Part shown: in pieces, positions 8,392-17,707 of the stretch
How positions within the stretch are numbered: position 1 is the stretch's first letter
Layout of the letters: the number at the start of each line of letters is the position of its first letter
DNA from: Actinophytocola algeriensis
GTDB lineage: Bacteria; Actinomycetota; Actinomycetes; Mycobacteriales; Pseudonocardiaceae
Assembly: GCF_014203735.1 (NCBI RefSeq)
Contig: NZ_JACHJQ010000002.1
Location: 124,001-188,000 of the forward strand
Length of the DNA stretch: 64,000 nucleotides
Direction of reading: 5' to 3'
The notes under the pieces: generated by a model
What the model was told of the DNA's origin: nothing
Databases searched by the model: none
The model's input: the letters and a program-made list of their open reading frames with translations, nothing else
Position numbers and translations under genes: made by a program

Positions 8392-9304
8392 GCAGTGTGC
8401 CGTCGGTGAGGAACTGGTGCAGGTTCCGGAACGCCAGGTCGCCCATCGCCTCGCGGGTCTCCACGGTGGCGCTCGCGATGTGCGGCAGCAGCACCACGTT
8501 GTCCAGCCCCAGCAACGGTTCCGGCACGTTCGGCTCGTCCGCGAACACGTCCAGCGCGGCGCCGGCGATGCCGCCGGTCGTCAGCGCGGCCACCAGCGCG
8601 GGCTCGTCGACGACACTGCCCCGCGCGATGTTCACGAGGTAACCCGCCGGGCCGAGCGCGGCCAGCACGTCCGAGGAGACGAGACCGGCGGTCGCCGGGC
8701 CACCCGACGTCGCCACCACCAGCACCTCGACCGCCTCGGCCAGTGCTGCCGGGGAGTCGTGGTAGGTGTACGGCAGGCCAGGCACCTGGTGGCGGGAGTG
8801 GTAGCTCAGCCGCGCGTCGAACGCGGCCAGCCGGTGCGCGATCGCGCGGCCGATGCGGCCCAGTCCGAGGATGCCCACGCGGCGGCCGGTCACCTTGGTG
8901 GCCAACGGGAACTGCCCGCGCCGCCAGTCGCCGCGGCGGACGAACCGGTCCGCCGCGGTGAGCCTGCGCAGCACGTCGATCATGCCGCCGACCGCCAGGT
9001 CGGCCACGCAGTCGGTCAGCACGTCGGGTGTGTTGCTGACGACGATGCCGCGGGAGCGCGCGTACGGCACGTCCGTGGTCTCGTAGCCGACTCCGAAGTG
9101 GACGATCGCGCGCAGCGACGGCAGCGCGTCGATCTGCTCGTTGGTCACCCCGAACCGGGACGAGGTGATCGCGGCGACCACGTCGTCGGACGGCTCGTCC
9201 ACGATCTTGTGGTTCGTCCGCAGGCGCTCCTCCAGCGAGGGCAGCAGCGGACATGCCTGCCATACCGGACGGGTCACGCCGCTTGGCTCCGTTCCCGTGG
9301 TCAC
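8375..9304 (-). CDS. D-isomer 2-hydroxyacid dehydrogenase (glyoxylate/hydroxypyruvate reductase-like)
   Basis: This 309-residue protein has the NAD(P)-binding motif [13 protein letters not shown] and the catalytic triad region: Arg in VNIARGS, Glu in DVFADEP and His in LLPHIAS. It reduces or oxidises a short 2-oxo/2-hydroxy acid. It is last in the glucarate operon, with a GTGA overlap to gudD, so it may recycle a side product such as tartronate semialdehyde, glyoxylate or hydroxypyruvate. That substrate assignment is inference. The overlap fixes the GTG start at 9304. Confidence 0.85.
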   Translation of the reverse strand: MTTGTEPSGVTRPVWQACPLLPSLEERLRTNHKIVDEPSDDVVAAITSSRFGVTNEQIDALPSLRAIVHFGVGYETTDVPYARSRGIVVSNTPDVLTDCVADLAVGGMIDVLRRLTAADRFVRRGDWRRGQFPLATKVTGRRVGILGLGRIGRAIAHRLAAFDARLSYHSRHQVPGLPYTYHDSPAALAEAVEVLVVATSGGPATAGLVSSDVLAALGPAGYLVNIARGSVVDEPALVAALTTGGIAGAALDVFADEPNVPEPLLGLDNVVLLPHIASATVETREAMGDLAFRNLHQFLTDGTLLTPVP

Positions 9305-10623
9305 GTGGTCTCCAACGCGGGTCGTTTCGGGTCGAACCGCCACCCCGGCACGAGGTACCGCATGGCGACGGCGTCGTCCCGGGCGCCGAGCGCCTCCTTG
9401 TGGTACAGCTCGTGCGCGGCCTCGACCTCTTCCAGGTCGAGCGTCACGCCGAGGCCCGGCGCGGCGGGCACCGCCAGGTGCCCGTCTCTCAACGGGATCG
9501 GCGCGGTGGTGAGCCGCTGCCCGTCCTGCCAGATCCAGTGCGTGTCGATGGCCGTGATGTCACCGGGGGCGGCGGCCGCGACGTGGGTGAACATCGCGAG
9601 CGACACGTCGAAGTGGTTGTTCGAGTGCGAACCCCACGTCAGGCCCCACGCCTCGCACAGCTGCGCCACCCGCACCGAGCCCTGCATCGTCCAGAAGTGC
9701 GGGTCGGCGAGCGGGATGTCCACAGCGGACTGCCGCACGGCGTGGCCGAGCTGCCGCCAGTCGGTGGCCACCATGTTGGTCGCGGTGCGCAGGCCGGTGA
9801 CGCGGCGGAACTCGGCGAGGGTCTCCCGCCCGGAGTAGCCGTCCTCGGCGCCGCACGGGTCCTCGGCGTAGGCGAGCACGTCACGCAACGCGCGGCCGTG
9901 CGTGACGGCGTCGGCCAGCAGCCAGCCACCGTTCGGGTCCAGCGTCAGGTCGGCGTCGGGGAAACGGGCGGCCAGCGCCCGCATCACCTCGACCTCCGCC
10001 GCGCCGGGCAGGACGCCGCCCTTCAGCTTGAAGTCGGTGAACCCGTAGCGGGCCTGCGCGGCCTCGGCCTGCGCGACGATCCCGGCCGGGTCGAGTGCCT
10101 CCCGGTCCCGGACACCGAACCAGTCGTCACCCTCCTCGGCGCGGTACCCGAGGTCGGTCTTCGCGCGGTCGCCGACGAAGAACAGGTAGCCCAGGGCGCG
10201 CACGCGGTCGCGCTGCTGCCCCTCGCCCAGCAGCGCGGCCACCGGCACCTCGAGGTACTGGCCGAGCAGGTCGAGCAGCGCGGCCTCGATGGCGGTGCGG
10301 ACGTGCACGGTGACCCGCAGGTCGAACGTCTGCGGCCCGCGCCCGCCCGAGTCCCGCGTCCCGAACCGGTCCAGCACCGCGGCCAGGACCGCGTTGTGGT
10401 CACCGAGGCGTGCCCCGACGACGAGGTCGCGGGCGTCGGTGAGCGTGTCGGTGATCGCGGGGCCGCCGGGCACCTCACCGACGCCGGTCCTGCCGTCGGA
10501 GTCGGTGAGGATCAGGAGGTTCCTGGTGAAGTACGGGCCGTGCGCGCCGCTCAGGTTGAGCAGCATGCTGTCCCGGCCCGCGACCGGGACGACCCGGTAG
10601 CCGCTGACGACCGGCGGTGTCAC
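9301..10623 (-). CDS. gudD: Glucarate dehydratase (enolase superfamily)
   Basis: The protein has 440 residues, the usual GudD length. Family signatures are FTDFKLKGG (catalytic Lys pair), LTLDPNGGW (metal-binding Asp), a later Glu in YAEDPCG, and [15 protein letters not shown] with the catalytic His. It dehydrates D-glucarate (and often L-idarate) to 5-dehydro-4-deoxy-D-glucarate in the cytoplasm. It sits between the aldehyde dehydrogenase and hydroxyacid dehydrogenase genes with GTGA overlaps on both sides. The presence of kdgD in the same operon strongly supports glucarate rather than another acid sugar. Confidence 0.9.
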   Translation of the reverse strand: MTPPVVSGYRVVPVAGRDSMLLNLSGAHGPYFTRNLLILTDSDGRTGVGEVPGGPAITDTLTDARDLVVGARLGDHNAVLAAVLDRFGTRDSGGRGPQTFDLRVTVHVRTAIEAALLDLLGQYLEVPVAALLGEGQQRDRVRALGYLFFVGDRAKTDLGYRAEEGDDWFGVRDREALDPAGIVAQAEAAQARYGFTDFKLKGGVLPGAAEVEVMRALAARFPDADLTLDPNGGWLLADAVTHGRALRDVLAYAEDPCGAEDGYSGRETLAEFRRVTGLRTATNMVATDWRQLGHAVRQSAVDIPLADPHFWTMQGSVRVAQLCEAWGLTWGSHSNNHFDVSLAMFTHVAAAAPGDITAIDTHWIWQDGQRLTTAPIPLRDGHLAVPAAPGLGVTLDLEEVEAAHELYHKEALGARDDAVAMRYLVPGWRFDPKRPALETT

Positions 10624-12236
10624 TCGGCGGCCCCGTCCCGCAGCCGCGGCACGCCGAGCGGGTTGGCCGCACGCAGCTCGTCCGGGAGCAGGGCGTCCGG
10701 GACGTTCTGGTAGGCCACCGGCCGCAGCCACCTTTCGATGGCGAGCGTGCCGACGGAGGTGGTGGCGGGGGTGGACGTGGCCGGGAACGGTCCACCGTGG
10801 ACGACCGCGTGCCCGACCTCGACGCCGGTGGGCCAGCCGCCGAACAGCACGCGGCCCGCGATCAGCTCCAGGCGCGGCAGCAGCGCGGCCGCGGTGTCCT
10901 GGTCGGCTGCCGCGGCGTGCACGGTCGCGGTCAGCTGCCCCTCGAGGGTGTCGAGGATCTGCTCCAGCTGCGCGACGTCGGCCACCCGCACGACCAGCGA
11001 CGCGGCCCCGAACACCTCCTCCTGCAGCGCGTGGTTGGCGAGGAACGTGTCGCCGTCGGTGGCGAACAGCCGCGCCTGCCCGCAGGCACCGATCGTGGCG
11101 TCGACGCCGCCCGCGGCGACCTCGGTGACGTTGCCGGCGCCCGCCAGCCGGTCCGTGCCCTCCACATAGGACTGCTGGATGTTCGCGTTGAGCATGGCCG
11201 CACCCGGTGCGGCCCCGATGGCCGCGCCGGCGGCGGCGACGAACGCGTCCGCGTCGCCGAGCGCGAACACGAGACCGGGGTTGGTGCACAGCTGGCCAGC
11301 GGACGTGGTCAGCGAGGTGACGAACGCGGTGCCCAGTTCGGCGCCCTGTTCGGCGAGCACGCCGGGCAGCAGGATCACCGGGTTCACCGACGACATCTCG
11401 GCGTACACCGGGATCGGCACGGGCCGGGACGCGGCGGCGGCCACGAGCGCGAGCCCGCCGGACCGCGAGCCGGTGAACCCGACGGCCGCGATCCTGGGGT
11501 GCTTGACCAGCGCGGTACCGAGGTTGCGGCCGTCGCCGAACAGCAGCGAGAACGTGCCCTCGGGCAGCCCGTGCTCGGCGACCGCGGCCCGGATCGCGCG
11601 GCCGACCAGCTCGGACGTACCGGGGTGCGCGCTGTGGGCCTTCACGACCACCGGCGCGCCCGCGGCGAGCGCGGACGCGGTGTCGCCACCGGCGACCGAG
11701 AACGCGAGCGGGAAGTTGGAGGCCGAGAACACCGCGACCGGGCCGAGCGGGATCTTCCGCTGGCGCAGGTCGGGCTTGGGCAGCGGGGCGCGGTCGGGGT
11801 CGGGCGTGTCGAGGCGGGCGCCGAGCCACCGGCCGTCGGCCACGACGGACGCGAACAACCGCAGCTGGTTGGTGGTGCGGGCGAGCTCGCCCCGCACGCG
11901 CGGGTCGGGGATGCCGGTCTCGGCGACCACGCGGGCGACGAGGGTGTCGCCGAGTGCGTCGATGTTGTCGGCGACCGTGGTCAGGAACGCCGAGCGGGCC
12001 GCCAGCGAGGTCGCCCGGTAGACCGGGAACGCCTGCCAGGCAAGGGAAACCGCGCGGTCCACGGCCGACTGGTCGCCGAGCCCGTATGCGGGTTCGAGCT
12101 GCTCGCCGGTCGCCGGGTTGACGCCCCGGACCTCACCGGCGCTCCCCCGCACGTCGGCGGCGCCGATCAGCATCGAACCGGTCAGAGCCAGTGTCGCGGC
12201 ACTGCCCTGATGGTTCGCTCCGTAAACTCCGCTCAC
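10620..12236 (-). CDS. Aldehyde dehydrogenase, probable 2,5-dioxovalerate (alpha-ketoglutarate semialdehyde) dehydrogenase
   Basis: This 538-residue protein belongs to the NADP-dependent ALDH group that includes ketoglutarate semialdehyde dehydrogenase. It shows [21 protein letters not shown] (cofactor site), [10 protein letters not shown], the general base Glu in YAEMSSVNP and the nucleophile Cys in [10 protein letters not shown]. It would oxidise 2,5-dioxopentanoate from KdgD to 2-oxoglutarate. The GTG start overlaps the kdgD stop (GTGA). The first codons ([13 protein letters not shown]) come from the recurring GCGGAGC junction element rather than from the family, so the conserved protein starts about 14 residues in. 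Confidence 0.88.
   Translation of the reverse strand: MSGVYGANHQGSAATLALTGSMLIGAADVRGSAGEVRGVNPATGEQLEPAYGLGDQSAVDRAVSLAWQAFPVYRATSLAARSAFLTTVADNIDALGDTLVARVVAETGIPDPRVRGELARTTNQLRLFASVVADGRWLGARLDTPDPDRAPLPKPDLRQRKIPLGPVAVFSASNFPLAFSVAGGDTASALAAGAPVVVKAHSAHPGTSELVGRAIRAAVAEHGLPEGTFSLLFGDGRNLGTALVKHPRIAAVGFTGSRSGGLALVAAAASRPVPIPVYAEMSSVNPVILLPGVLAEQGAELGTAFVTSLTTSAGQLCTNPGLVFALGDADAFVAAAGAAIGAAPGAAMLNANIQQSYVEGTDRLAGAGNVTEVAAGGVDATIGACGQARLFATDGDTFLANHALQEEVFGAASLVVRVADVAQLEQILDTLEGQLTATVHAAAADQDTAAALLPRLELIAGRVLFGGWPTGVEVGHAVVHGGPFPATSTPATTSVGTLAIERWLRPVAYQNVPDALLPDELRAANPLGVPRLRDGAAE
12206..12236 (-). repeat. Junction element supplying the start of the aldehyde dehydrogenase gene
   Basis: The minus strand reads GTGAGCGGAGTTTACGGAGC then GAACCATCAGG. 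It matches the elements at 7002-7077 and 61981-62009. It provides both the GTGA overlap with kdgD and the N-terminal codons SGVYGANHQ. Confidence 0.65.
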
Positions 12237-13147
12237 GACAGTTCCACCTTCTCCACGAGAGTCTTCAGCTCATCGAACTCGTCGGCCGTCAGGTCGGACA
12301 AGGGGGGTCGCACCGGGCCGGCGTCGCGGCCGACCGCTCGCAGGCCTGCCTTCACGATCGACACGGCATACCCGGCACGCCGGTCGCGAATCTCGATGTA
12401 GGGCAGCACGAACTCGTCCAGCTTGCGGTACACGGCCGCCGCGTCGCGGGCCCGCACGGCCGCGTAGAAGTCCAGCGCCCACTGCGGCGCGAAGTTGTAG
12501 ATGGCCGACGAGTAGGTGGTGACCCCCATCTCCAGGTACGGCAGCGCGTAGGTCTCCGCGGTGGGCAGACCGCCGATGGACAGCAGCCGCTCCCCCAGCC
12601 GCGCGTAGACCTTCGTCATCAGGTCCACGTTGCCGACACCGTCCTTGAACCCGATCAGGTTCGGGCACGCGTCGGCCAGGCGCGCGGTGGTGTCGTAGGT
12701 GAGCTGGCCGTTGGCGCGGTGGTAGACGATCACGCCGAGCGACGTCGCCGCGCACACCGCCTTGACGTGCTCGAACAGCCCTTCCTGCGGCGCCTCGGTG
12801 AGGTAGGGCGGCAGCAGGAGCAGCCCGGACGCGCCTGCGGCCTCGGCGTCGCGAGCCATCTCGACGGCCTGCGCGGTGCCGTACCCGGCGGGCGCGAGCA
12901 CGGGGGTGTCGCCCGCGGCGGCGACCGCGGCCCGGACCACGCGGGGCACCTCGTCCAGGGTGAGTGAGAAGAACTCGCCGGTGCCACCCGCGGCGAACAG
13001 GCCGGCCGCCGGGTAGGACGACTGCCACGCCACGTGCTCGCGGTACGCGTCCTCGTCGAACGCGAGGGCGGGCGTAGCGTGCGTGACGGGGAACGACAGC
13101 AACCCGGTGCCGAGTGTGTCGCGCAGGGTTTCCGGACTGAGGGTCAT
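12233..13147 (-). CDS. kdgD: 5-dehydro-4-deoxyglucarate dehydratase
   Basis: This 304-residue member of the DapA/NAL aldolase superfamily shows [12 protein letters not shown] (the substrate carboxylate loop), VIVYHRANG (catalytic Tyr) and [11 protein letters not shown] (Schiff-base Lys), the exact KdgD form. It converts 5-dehydro-4-deoxyglucarate to 2,5-dioxopentanoate with loss of water and CO2. It is first in the glucarate operon and divergent from a LysR regulator. A TTAGAC-18-TACGCT promoter can be read upstream, with the -10 only 7 nt from the ATG. Confidence 0.93.
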   Translation of the reverse strand: MTLSPETLRDTLGTGLLSFPVTHATPALAFDEDAYREHVAWQSSYPAAGLFAAGGTGEFFSLTLDEVPRVVRAAVAAAGDTPVLAPAGYGTAQAVEMARDAEAAGASGLLLLPPYLTEAPQEGLFEHVKAVCAATSLGVIVYHRANGQLTYDTTARLADACPNLIGFKDGVGNVDLMTKVYARLGERLLSIGGLPTAETYALPYLEMGVTTYSSAIYNFAPQWALDFYAAVRARDAAAVYRKLDEFVLPYIEIRDRRAGYAVSIVKAGLRAVGRDAGPVRPPLSDLTADEFDELKTLVEKVELS

Positions 13148-13154
13148 GCTTCCT

Positions 13155-13184
13155 AGCGTATGACCCGATGCGATACCTGTCTAA
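13155..13184 (-). promoter_or_regulatory. Putative promoter of the glucarate operon
   Basis: On the minus strand, TTAGAC (13179-13184) and TACGCT (13155-13160) are separated by 18 bp. The -10 is 7 nt from the kdgD ATG, which suggests a leaderless or near-leaderless message. It overlaps the LysR repeat region. Confidence 0.45.
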
Positions 13185-13210
13185 GTCCAAGAGCGCATCT
13201 TGCGATACCT
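13167..13210. promoter_or_regulatory. Candidate LysR operator region between kdgD and lysR
   Basis: Two direct copies of TGCGATACCT lie at 13169-13178 and 13201-13210, 32 bp apart. In addition, GATGCG (13167-13172) and CGCATC (13194-13199) form an inverted repeat. Both overlap the promoter region of the divergent genes, as expected for a LysR-type activator/autorepressor. Confidence 0.5.
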
Positions 13211-13217
13211 TTCTGGC

Positions 13218-14108
13218 ATGTCGTTCACGCTCGAGCAGCTTCGTGGGTTCGTCGCCGTGGCCGAGGAGGGCAACTTCGGCCGCGCCGCCGCCCGCCTGCG
13301 CATCACCCAGCCGCCGCTGTCGCGCCAGGTGCAGAAGCTCGAGCGCGCGCTCGAGGTGGAACTGCTGGTCAGGACGCCGCGCGCGGTGCTGCTCACACCG
13401 GCAGGCGAGGCGTTCCTGCCCGAGGCGAGGCGCCTGCTCTCGCTCGCGGCGGCCGCGCCGATCACCGCACGCAACGCCGCCCGCGGCACCGCGGGCACGC
13501 TGCGGATCGGCTTCACCGCGATCTCCGCGCTGACCGTGCTGGGCACGTGGATCCGCACGATCGCCCAGCACCTGCCGTCGGTCGAGCTCACGCTCACCGA
13601 GATGGTGTCCCGCGACCAGGTCGACGCGCTGCTCGCGGGCGACATCCACGTCGGCCTCGCCCGCGGCGTCCCGGCGTCGGAGGTGTTGCGGGTCCGCCGC
13701 GTGCACACCGAGAGCCTGATCCTCGCCTGCCCGCGCGGCCACGCACTCGCCGAGCTGGGCCGACCGCCGTCGCTGGTGGACATCGGCCGCCACGACGTCG
13801 TCAACTACGCCCCCGTCACCGCCCGCTACCTGCAGGAACTCGTGATCAGCTGTTTCCACGGCGCTGGTGTCGAGCCGCGCTACGTGCAGCAGGTCGGGCA
13901 GGTCCACAGCCTGCTCGCGCTCGTCGACGCGGGGGTCGGCGTGGGGCTCGTGCCCAGGTCGGCGGCCCGGCTGCGGCTGCCCAACCTGGCCTTTACGGAG
14001 ATCGCCGGACTGCGCCCGGACATCGTCGAGACCCACTGCGTCTGGCGCTCGGCGCACAACAACCCGGCACTGGAGTCACTGCTGCGGCTCACCGAGCCCG
14101 CCCCTTGA
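13218..14108 (+). CDS. LysR-family transcriptional regulator of the glucarate operon
   Basis: The protein has 296 residues. The N-terminal winged HTH (FTLEQLRGFVAVAEEGNFGRAAARL, then ITQPPLSRQVQKLE) is complete. The effector domain starts near residue 93 (GTLRIGFTAISA) and ends with the VDAGVGVGLVPRSAARL segment. It is divergent from kdgD, so it most likely senses glucarate or an intermediate and activates that operon. TACCTT lies 6 nt before the ATG, which suggests leaderless transcription. Control of the ABC transporter operon downstream is also possible. Confidence 0.9.
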   Translation: MSFTLEQLRGFVAVAEEGNFGRAAARLRITQPPLSRQVQKLERALEVELLVRTPRAVLLTPAGEAFLPEARRLLSLAAAAPITARNAARGTAGTLRIGFTAISALTVLGTWIRTIAQHLPSVELTLTEMVSRDQVDALLAGDIHVGLARGVPASEVLRVRRVHTESLILACPRGHALAELGRPPSLVDIGRHDVVNYAPVTARYLQELVISCFHGAGVEPRYVQQVGQVHSLLALVDAGVGVGLVPRSAARLRLPNLAFTEIAGLRPDIVETHCVWRSAHNNPALESLLRLTEPAP

Positions 14109-14170
14109 CGCCTTCCGGAGGGCACGCTTACGGTCTCCGTCTACAGATGAAGACCGAACACGCATCTCTA

Positions 14171-14210
14171 GACACAATCATTCGCGGAGCTTGCGGAGCG
14201 GACGATCGAC
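14171..14210 (+). repeat. Single copy of the GACACAATC...GCGGAGCTTGCGGAGCG element
   Basis: It lies in the 153-bp gap between the lysR stop and the ABC-transporter gene. It shares GACACAATC and GCGGAGCTTGCGGAGCG with the tandem copies at 26218-26283. Here it is not translated as part of a recognisable gene. The rest of the gap shows nothing else clear. Confidence 0.65.
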
Positions 14211-14261
14211 GCCGCCGCGGTTCGGCTCCGTGACCCTGTTCGCCAATGATCCGGAGAGACG

Positions 14262-15824
14262 ATGCCGTCTTCCGCACCACCACACCGCCGCGGGCTCGTA
14301 CTGGCCGCCGCGGTCCTCCTCGCCACCAGCGCCTGCACGGTCGCCAACAGCGAGGCGGGCGACGCGGGCGCCGGTGGCGACACCCTGCGCATCGTGCTCG
14401 CACAGGAACCGCCGACCCTGGAGCCGTGCGAGTCCTCGCTGACCGGCACCGGCATGGTCGTCCGCTCCAACATCACCGAGCCGTTGATCGAGCGCGACCC
14501 GGCGACCGGTGCCCTGGAGCCGCTGCTGTCCACCGGCTGGCGCCAGACCTCGCCCACCACCTGGACCTTCGACATCCGAAGCGGTGTCACGTTCCAGGAC
14601 GGGCAGCCGTTCACCGCCGAGGACGCCGCGTTCACCATCGACCGGGCCGTGAACTCCGACCTCATGTGCAATGTGGACGGTTACGTCTTCGACGACTCGC
14701 CACTCGGCCTGCACGTCGACAGTCCGGCGAAACTCACCGTCACCACGGAGAAGCCCGACCCGATCCTCCCCCTGCGACTGTCCTTCGTGGAGATGGTGCC
14801 CCGCACCACCGACACCGGGGCGAAGGTCCGCGAGCCCGTCGGCACCGGCCCCTACGCCATCGCCGACTGGCAGACCGGCGTGTCGATCACGTTGACGCGC
14901 AACGACACCTACTGGGGTGACGCCCCCGCGTACCCGAGGGTGCGGTACGTGTGGCGGTCGGAGTCCAGCGTCCGCGCGGCCATGATCGCCAAGGGCGAGG
15001 CGGACATGTCCACCGGCCTCGACCCCGAGGACGCGACACCAGAGAACTCGGTCGCCTACCCGAACAACGAGACCACCGCGCTGCGCCTCGACGGCACGCA
15101 GGCGCCGCTGGACGACATCCGCGTCCGCAAGGCCATCGGTCTCGCCATCGACCGGCAGGCCGTCGTCGACGTGTTGTTCGACGGCAACGCCGAGCCCGCC
15201 GCGCAGCTCATCCCCGACGGTGTCGTCGGCTACAACGACGCGCTGAAACCCGCACCCGCCGACCTCGACGGGGCGCGGCAGCTGGTGCGGGAGGCCAAGG
15301 ACGACGGCGCCCCGGTCGACCGGGAGATCACGCTCGTCGCCCGCAACGGCCAGTTCCCCCGCGTCGCCGAGACCGCCGAGGTGCTCCAGTACTCGCTCGG
15401 GCAGATCGGCCTCAACGTCAAGATCCTCATGACCGACACCGCGGCCCACCTCGTCTACCAGCTGCGCCCGTTCCCTCGGGACGTCGGCCCGGTCGCACTG
15501 CTGATCATGCACGGCAACCAGGCCGGTGACGCCGGGTTCACCACCAGCCAGTACCTGCTGTCGGACGGCCCGCAGTCCTACTTCGGCACCGACGCGCTCG
15601 ACGACATGATCACCGACGCCGACCAGCTGTCCGGTGACGCGCGGCAGCAGGCGTTCGCCGACATCTTCGCCCACCAGAACGCCGAGGTCGCCCAGTACGC
15701 CTACCTGGCCCACATGCAGGGCCTGATGGGCATGTCGCCGTCCGTCCACTACGAACCCAACCCCGCGACCGGCGACGAGCTGCGGCTCGCCGAGATCCGC
15801 CCGGCGGACGGAGACGCCCGATGA
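14262..15824 (+). CDS. ABC transporter substrate-binding lipoprotein (SBP_bac_5, peptide/nickel type)
   Basis: This 520-residue protein has a lipoprotein signal (basic RR, hydrophobic LVLAAAVLLATSAC, lipid-accepting Cys25). The SBP_bac_5 domain follows, with ITEPLIERDPATGALEPLLS, TWTFDIRSGVTFQDGQPFTAEDAAFTI and VGTGPYAIADW. It is anchored outside the membrane and delivers solute to the permeases encoded next. Its stop overlaps the first permease start (ATGA). The family carries peptides, but also sugar acids, opines and glycosides, so the substrate is open. The flanking glucarate-type gene sets make a plant-derived acid sugar plausible. Confidence 0.88.
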   Translation: MPSSAPPHRRGLVLAAAVLLATSACTVANSEAGDAGAGGDTLRIVLAQEPPTLEPCESSLTGTGMVVRSNITEPLIERDPATGALEPLLSTGWRQTSPTTWTFDIRSGVTFQDGQPFTAEDAAFTIDRAVNSDLMCNVDGYVFDDSPLGLHVDSPAKLTVTTEKPDPILPLRLSFVEMVPRTTDTGAKVREPVGTGPYAIADWQTGVSITLTRNDTYWGDAPAYPRVRYVWRSESSVRAAMIAKGEADMSTGLDPEDATPENSVAYPNNETTALRLDGTQAPLDDIRVRKAIGLAIDRQAVVDVLFDGNAEPAAQLIPDGVVGYNDALKPAPADLDGARQLVREAKDDGAPVDREITLVARNGQFPRVAETAEVLQYSLGQIGLNVKILMTDTAAHLVYQLRPFPRDVGPVALLIMHGNQAGDAGFTTSQYLLSDGPQSYFGTDALDDMITDADQLSGDARQQAFADIFAHQNAEVAQYAYLAHMQGLMGMSPSVHYEPNPATGDELRLAEIRPADGDAR

Positions 15825-16750
15825 TCACCTTCCTTCGCAGGCGCATCGTCTCCAGCGCCATCCCACTGGTGTTCGTCGTGCTCGGCGTGTTCGTCCTCGC
15901 CCGCCTCACCGGCGACCCGGTCAACCTCTACCTGCCGCTGTCCGCCACCGAGGAGCAACGCGCCGAGTTCGCCGCCGCGCACGGGTTCGACCAGTCGATC
16001 CTCGCCCAGCTGTGGGACTACCTCGGCCAGGTCGTGCGGCTCGACTTCGGCGAGTCGCTGCGCACCGGCCAGCCCGCGGGCGAGATGGTGCTGACCGCGT
16101 TCCCCGCCACCCTGCAGCTCGCCGCGGTCACCATGCTCATCGCGATCGTCGGCGCGGTGCTCATCGGTTCGCTCGCCGCCTACCGCCCCAACTCGCTCGC
16201 CGACCGGGTCGCGAGCTTCCTGTCGATGACCGCCGCCAGCATCCCGGACTTCTGGTTCGCGATCATGGGCGTGCTGGTGTTCGGCGTCAGCCTCGACCTG
16301 CTGCCAACGTCCGGTGTGGACGGTGGCGCCGAGGTGTGGGTCCTCCCGATCGCGACCCTGCTGATCCGCCCGTTCGGCGTGCTCGTGCAGGTCGTGCGCG
16401 GCGCGATGGTCGGTGCGCTGTCCGCGCCGTACGTGAAGGTCGCGCGCAGCAAGGGCGCCAGCGAGAAACGTGTCGTCTTCGGGCACGCGCTGCGCAACGC
16501 GACCATGCCCGCGCTGACCGTCGCGGGGGACCTCACGATCGGCCTCGTCAACGGCGCGGTCGTCGTCGAGACCATCTTCGGCTGGCCGGGCATCGGTAAA
16601 CTCATGATCGACTCGATCCTGCAGCGCGACTTCGCCGTGCTCCAGGCAGCGGTCCTCCTGACCGCCGTGACGATCTTCGTACTCAACATCGTGATCGACA
16701 TCTGCTACGCGCTGATCGACGCGCGCGTCCGCCAACCGGTCGCGGCATAG
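15821..16750 (+). CDS. ABC transporter permease, DppB type
   Basis: The protein has 309 residues and six membrane helices. It begins with the DppB-specific N-terminus (ITFLRRRIVSSAIPLVFVVLGVFVLARLTGDPV) and has the EAA loop YVKVARSKGASEKRVVFGHALRNAT that contacts the ATPase. The motif VVVETIFGWPGIGKLMIDSI is typical. It forms a heterodimer with the next permease. It is coupled to the upstream lipoprotein gene by ATGA. Confidence 0.92.
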   Translation: MITFLRRRIVSSAIPLVFVVLGVFVLARLTGDPVNLYLPLSATEEQRAEFAAAHGFDQSILAQLWDYLGQVVRLDFGESLRTGQPAGEMVLTAFPATLQLAAVTMLIAIVGAVLIGSLAAYRPNSLADRVASFLSMTAASIPDFWFAIMGVLVFGVSLDLLPTSGVDGGAEVWVLPIATLLIRPFGVLVQVVRGAMVGALSAPYVKVARSKGASEKRVVFGHALRNATMPALTVAGDLTIGLVNGAVVVETIFGWPGIGKLMIDSILQRDFAVLQAAVLLTAVTIFVLNIVIDICYALIDARVRQPVAA

Positions 16751-16759
16751 GAGCCACGG

Positions 16760-17707
16760 ATGACCGCAACAGTGAAGAAGGAGGCGGCGGCCGAGCCCGC
16801 CGTCAAGCGCAGGCGCCACACCTGGTGGCAGCTGCTCGGCAAGGACAGGTTCGCGGCCGTCGCCGCCGTCGTGCTCGGGCTCGTGGTGCTCACCGCGGTC
16901 CTCGGGCCGTGGCTGATCGGGGACCGGGCCGTGCGGCAGGACCTGCGGGCCTCCCTCCAGCCGCCGTCGTTCGACCACGGGTTCTTCGGGTTGCTCGGCA
17001 CCGACGTGCTCGGGCGCAGCGTCCTGGCCCGGCTCGTCGAGGCCGCGGGCACGACCCTGTCGGTCGCGGTGCCCGCGGTGTTGTGCTCGCTGGTGATCGG
17101 GTCCGCGATCGGCATGTGGGCCGGCTACCACGGTGGCTGGCGCGAAAGCCTCGCCATGCGGGTCGCCGACGTGATCCTGTCGTTCCCGTCGCTGCTGCTC
17201 GCCGTCGTCGTGCTGTACGTGTTCGCGCCGTCGGCCGCCAACATCGTGCTCATCCTCGCGTTCGCCCGCATCCCGATCTACCTGCGGACCGCGCGTGCCG
17301 AGTCGGCCGAGCTGCGGACCCGGCTGTTCGTCGACGCGGCCCGCACGTTCGGCACGAAGAGCTGGCCGACGATCTACCGCCACCTCCTGCCGATCGTCCT
17401 GCCGACCCTGCTGACCGTCGCCACGCTGGACTTCTGCTTCGTGATGCTGTCGGAGTCGTCGCTGTCCTTCCTCGGCATCGGCATCCAGCCACCGGACGTG
17501 AGCTGGGGCCTGATGGTCGCGCAAGGCCGCCAGTACCTGCAGACCGCGTGGTGGATCGCCGTCCTGCCTGGTGTCGCGATCGTCCTCACCACCGTGTCCG
17601 CCACGATCCTCGCCGCCTGGGCCCGTCTCGCGGGCGACCCGGCGCAACGCTGGCGGCTCACCGCGGCCAAACGGCGTCGTGGCGCGGTGGCGGGGGTGAC
17701 GGCGTGA
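16760..17707 (+). CDS. ABC transporter permease, DppC type
   Basis: This 315-residue protein has a basic cytoplasmic N-terminus (KRRRHTWWQLLGKDRFA) followed by six helices. It has the DppC signatures FGLLGTDVLGRSVLARLVEA and SSLSFLGIGIQPPDVSWGLMV, plus an EAA loop around VDAARTFGTKSWPTIYRHLLP. It lies 9 bp after the DppB-type gene. Its stop overlaps the GTG of the first ATPase gene. Confidence 0.92.
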   Translation: MTATVKKEAAAEPAVKRRRHTWWQLLGKDRFAAVAAVVLGLVVLTAVLGPWLIGDRAVRQDLRASLQPPSFDHGFFGLLGTDVLGRSVLARLVEAAGTTLSVAVPAVLCSLVIGSAIGMWAGYHGGWRESLAMRVADVILSFPSLLLAVVVLYVFAPSAANIVLILAFARIPIYLRTARAESAELRTRLFVDAARTFGTKSWPTIYRHLLPIVLPTLLTVATLDFCFVMLSESSLSFLGIGIQPPDVSWGLMVAQGRQYLQTAWWIAVLPGVAIVLTTVSATILAAWARLAGDPAQRWRLTAAKRRRGAVAGVTA

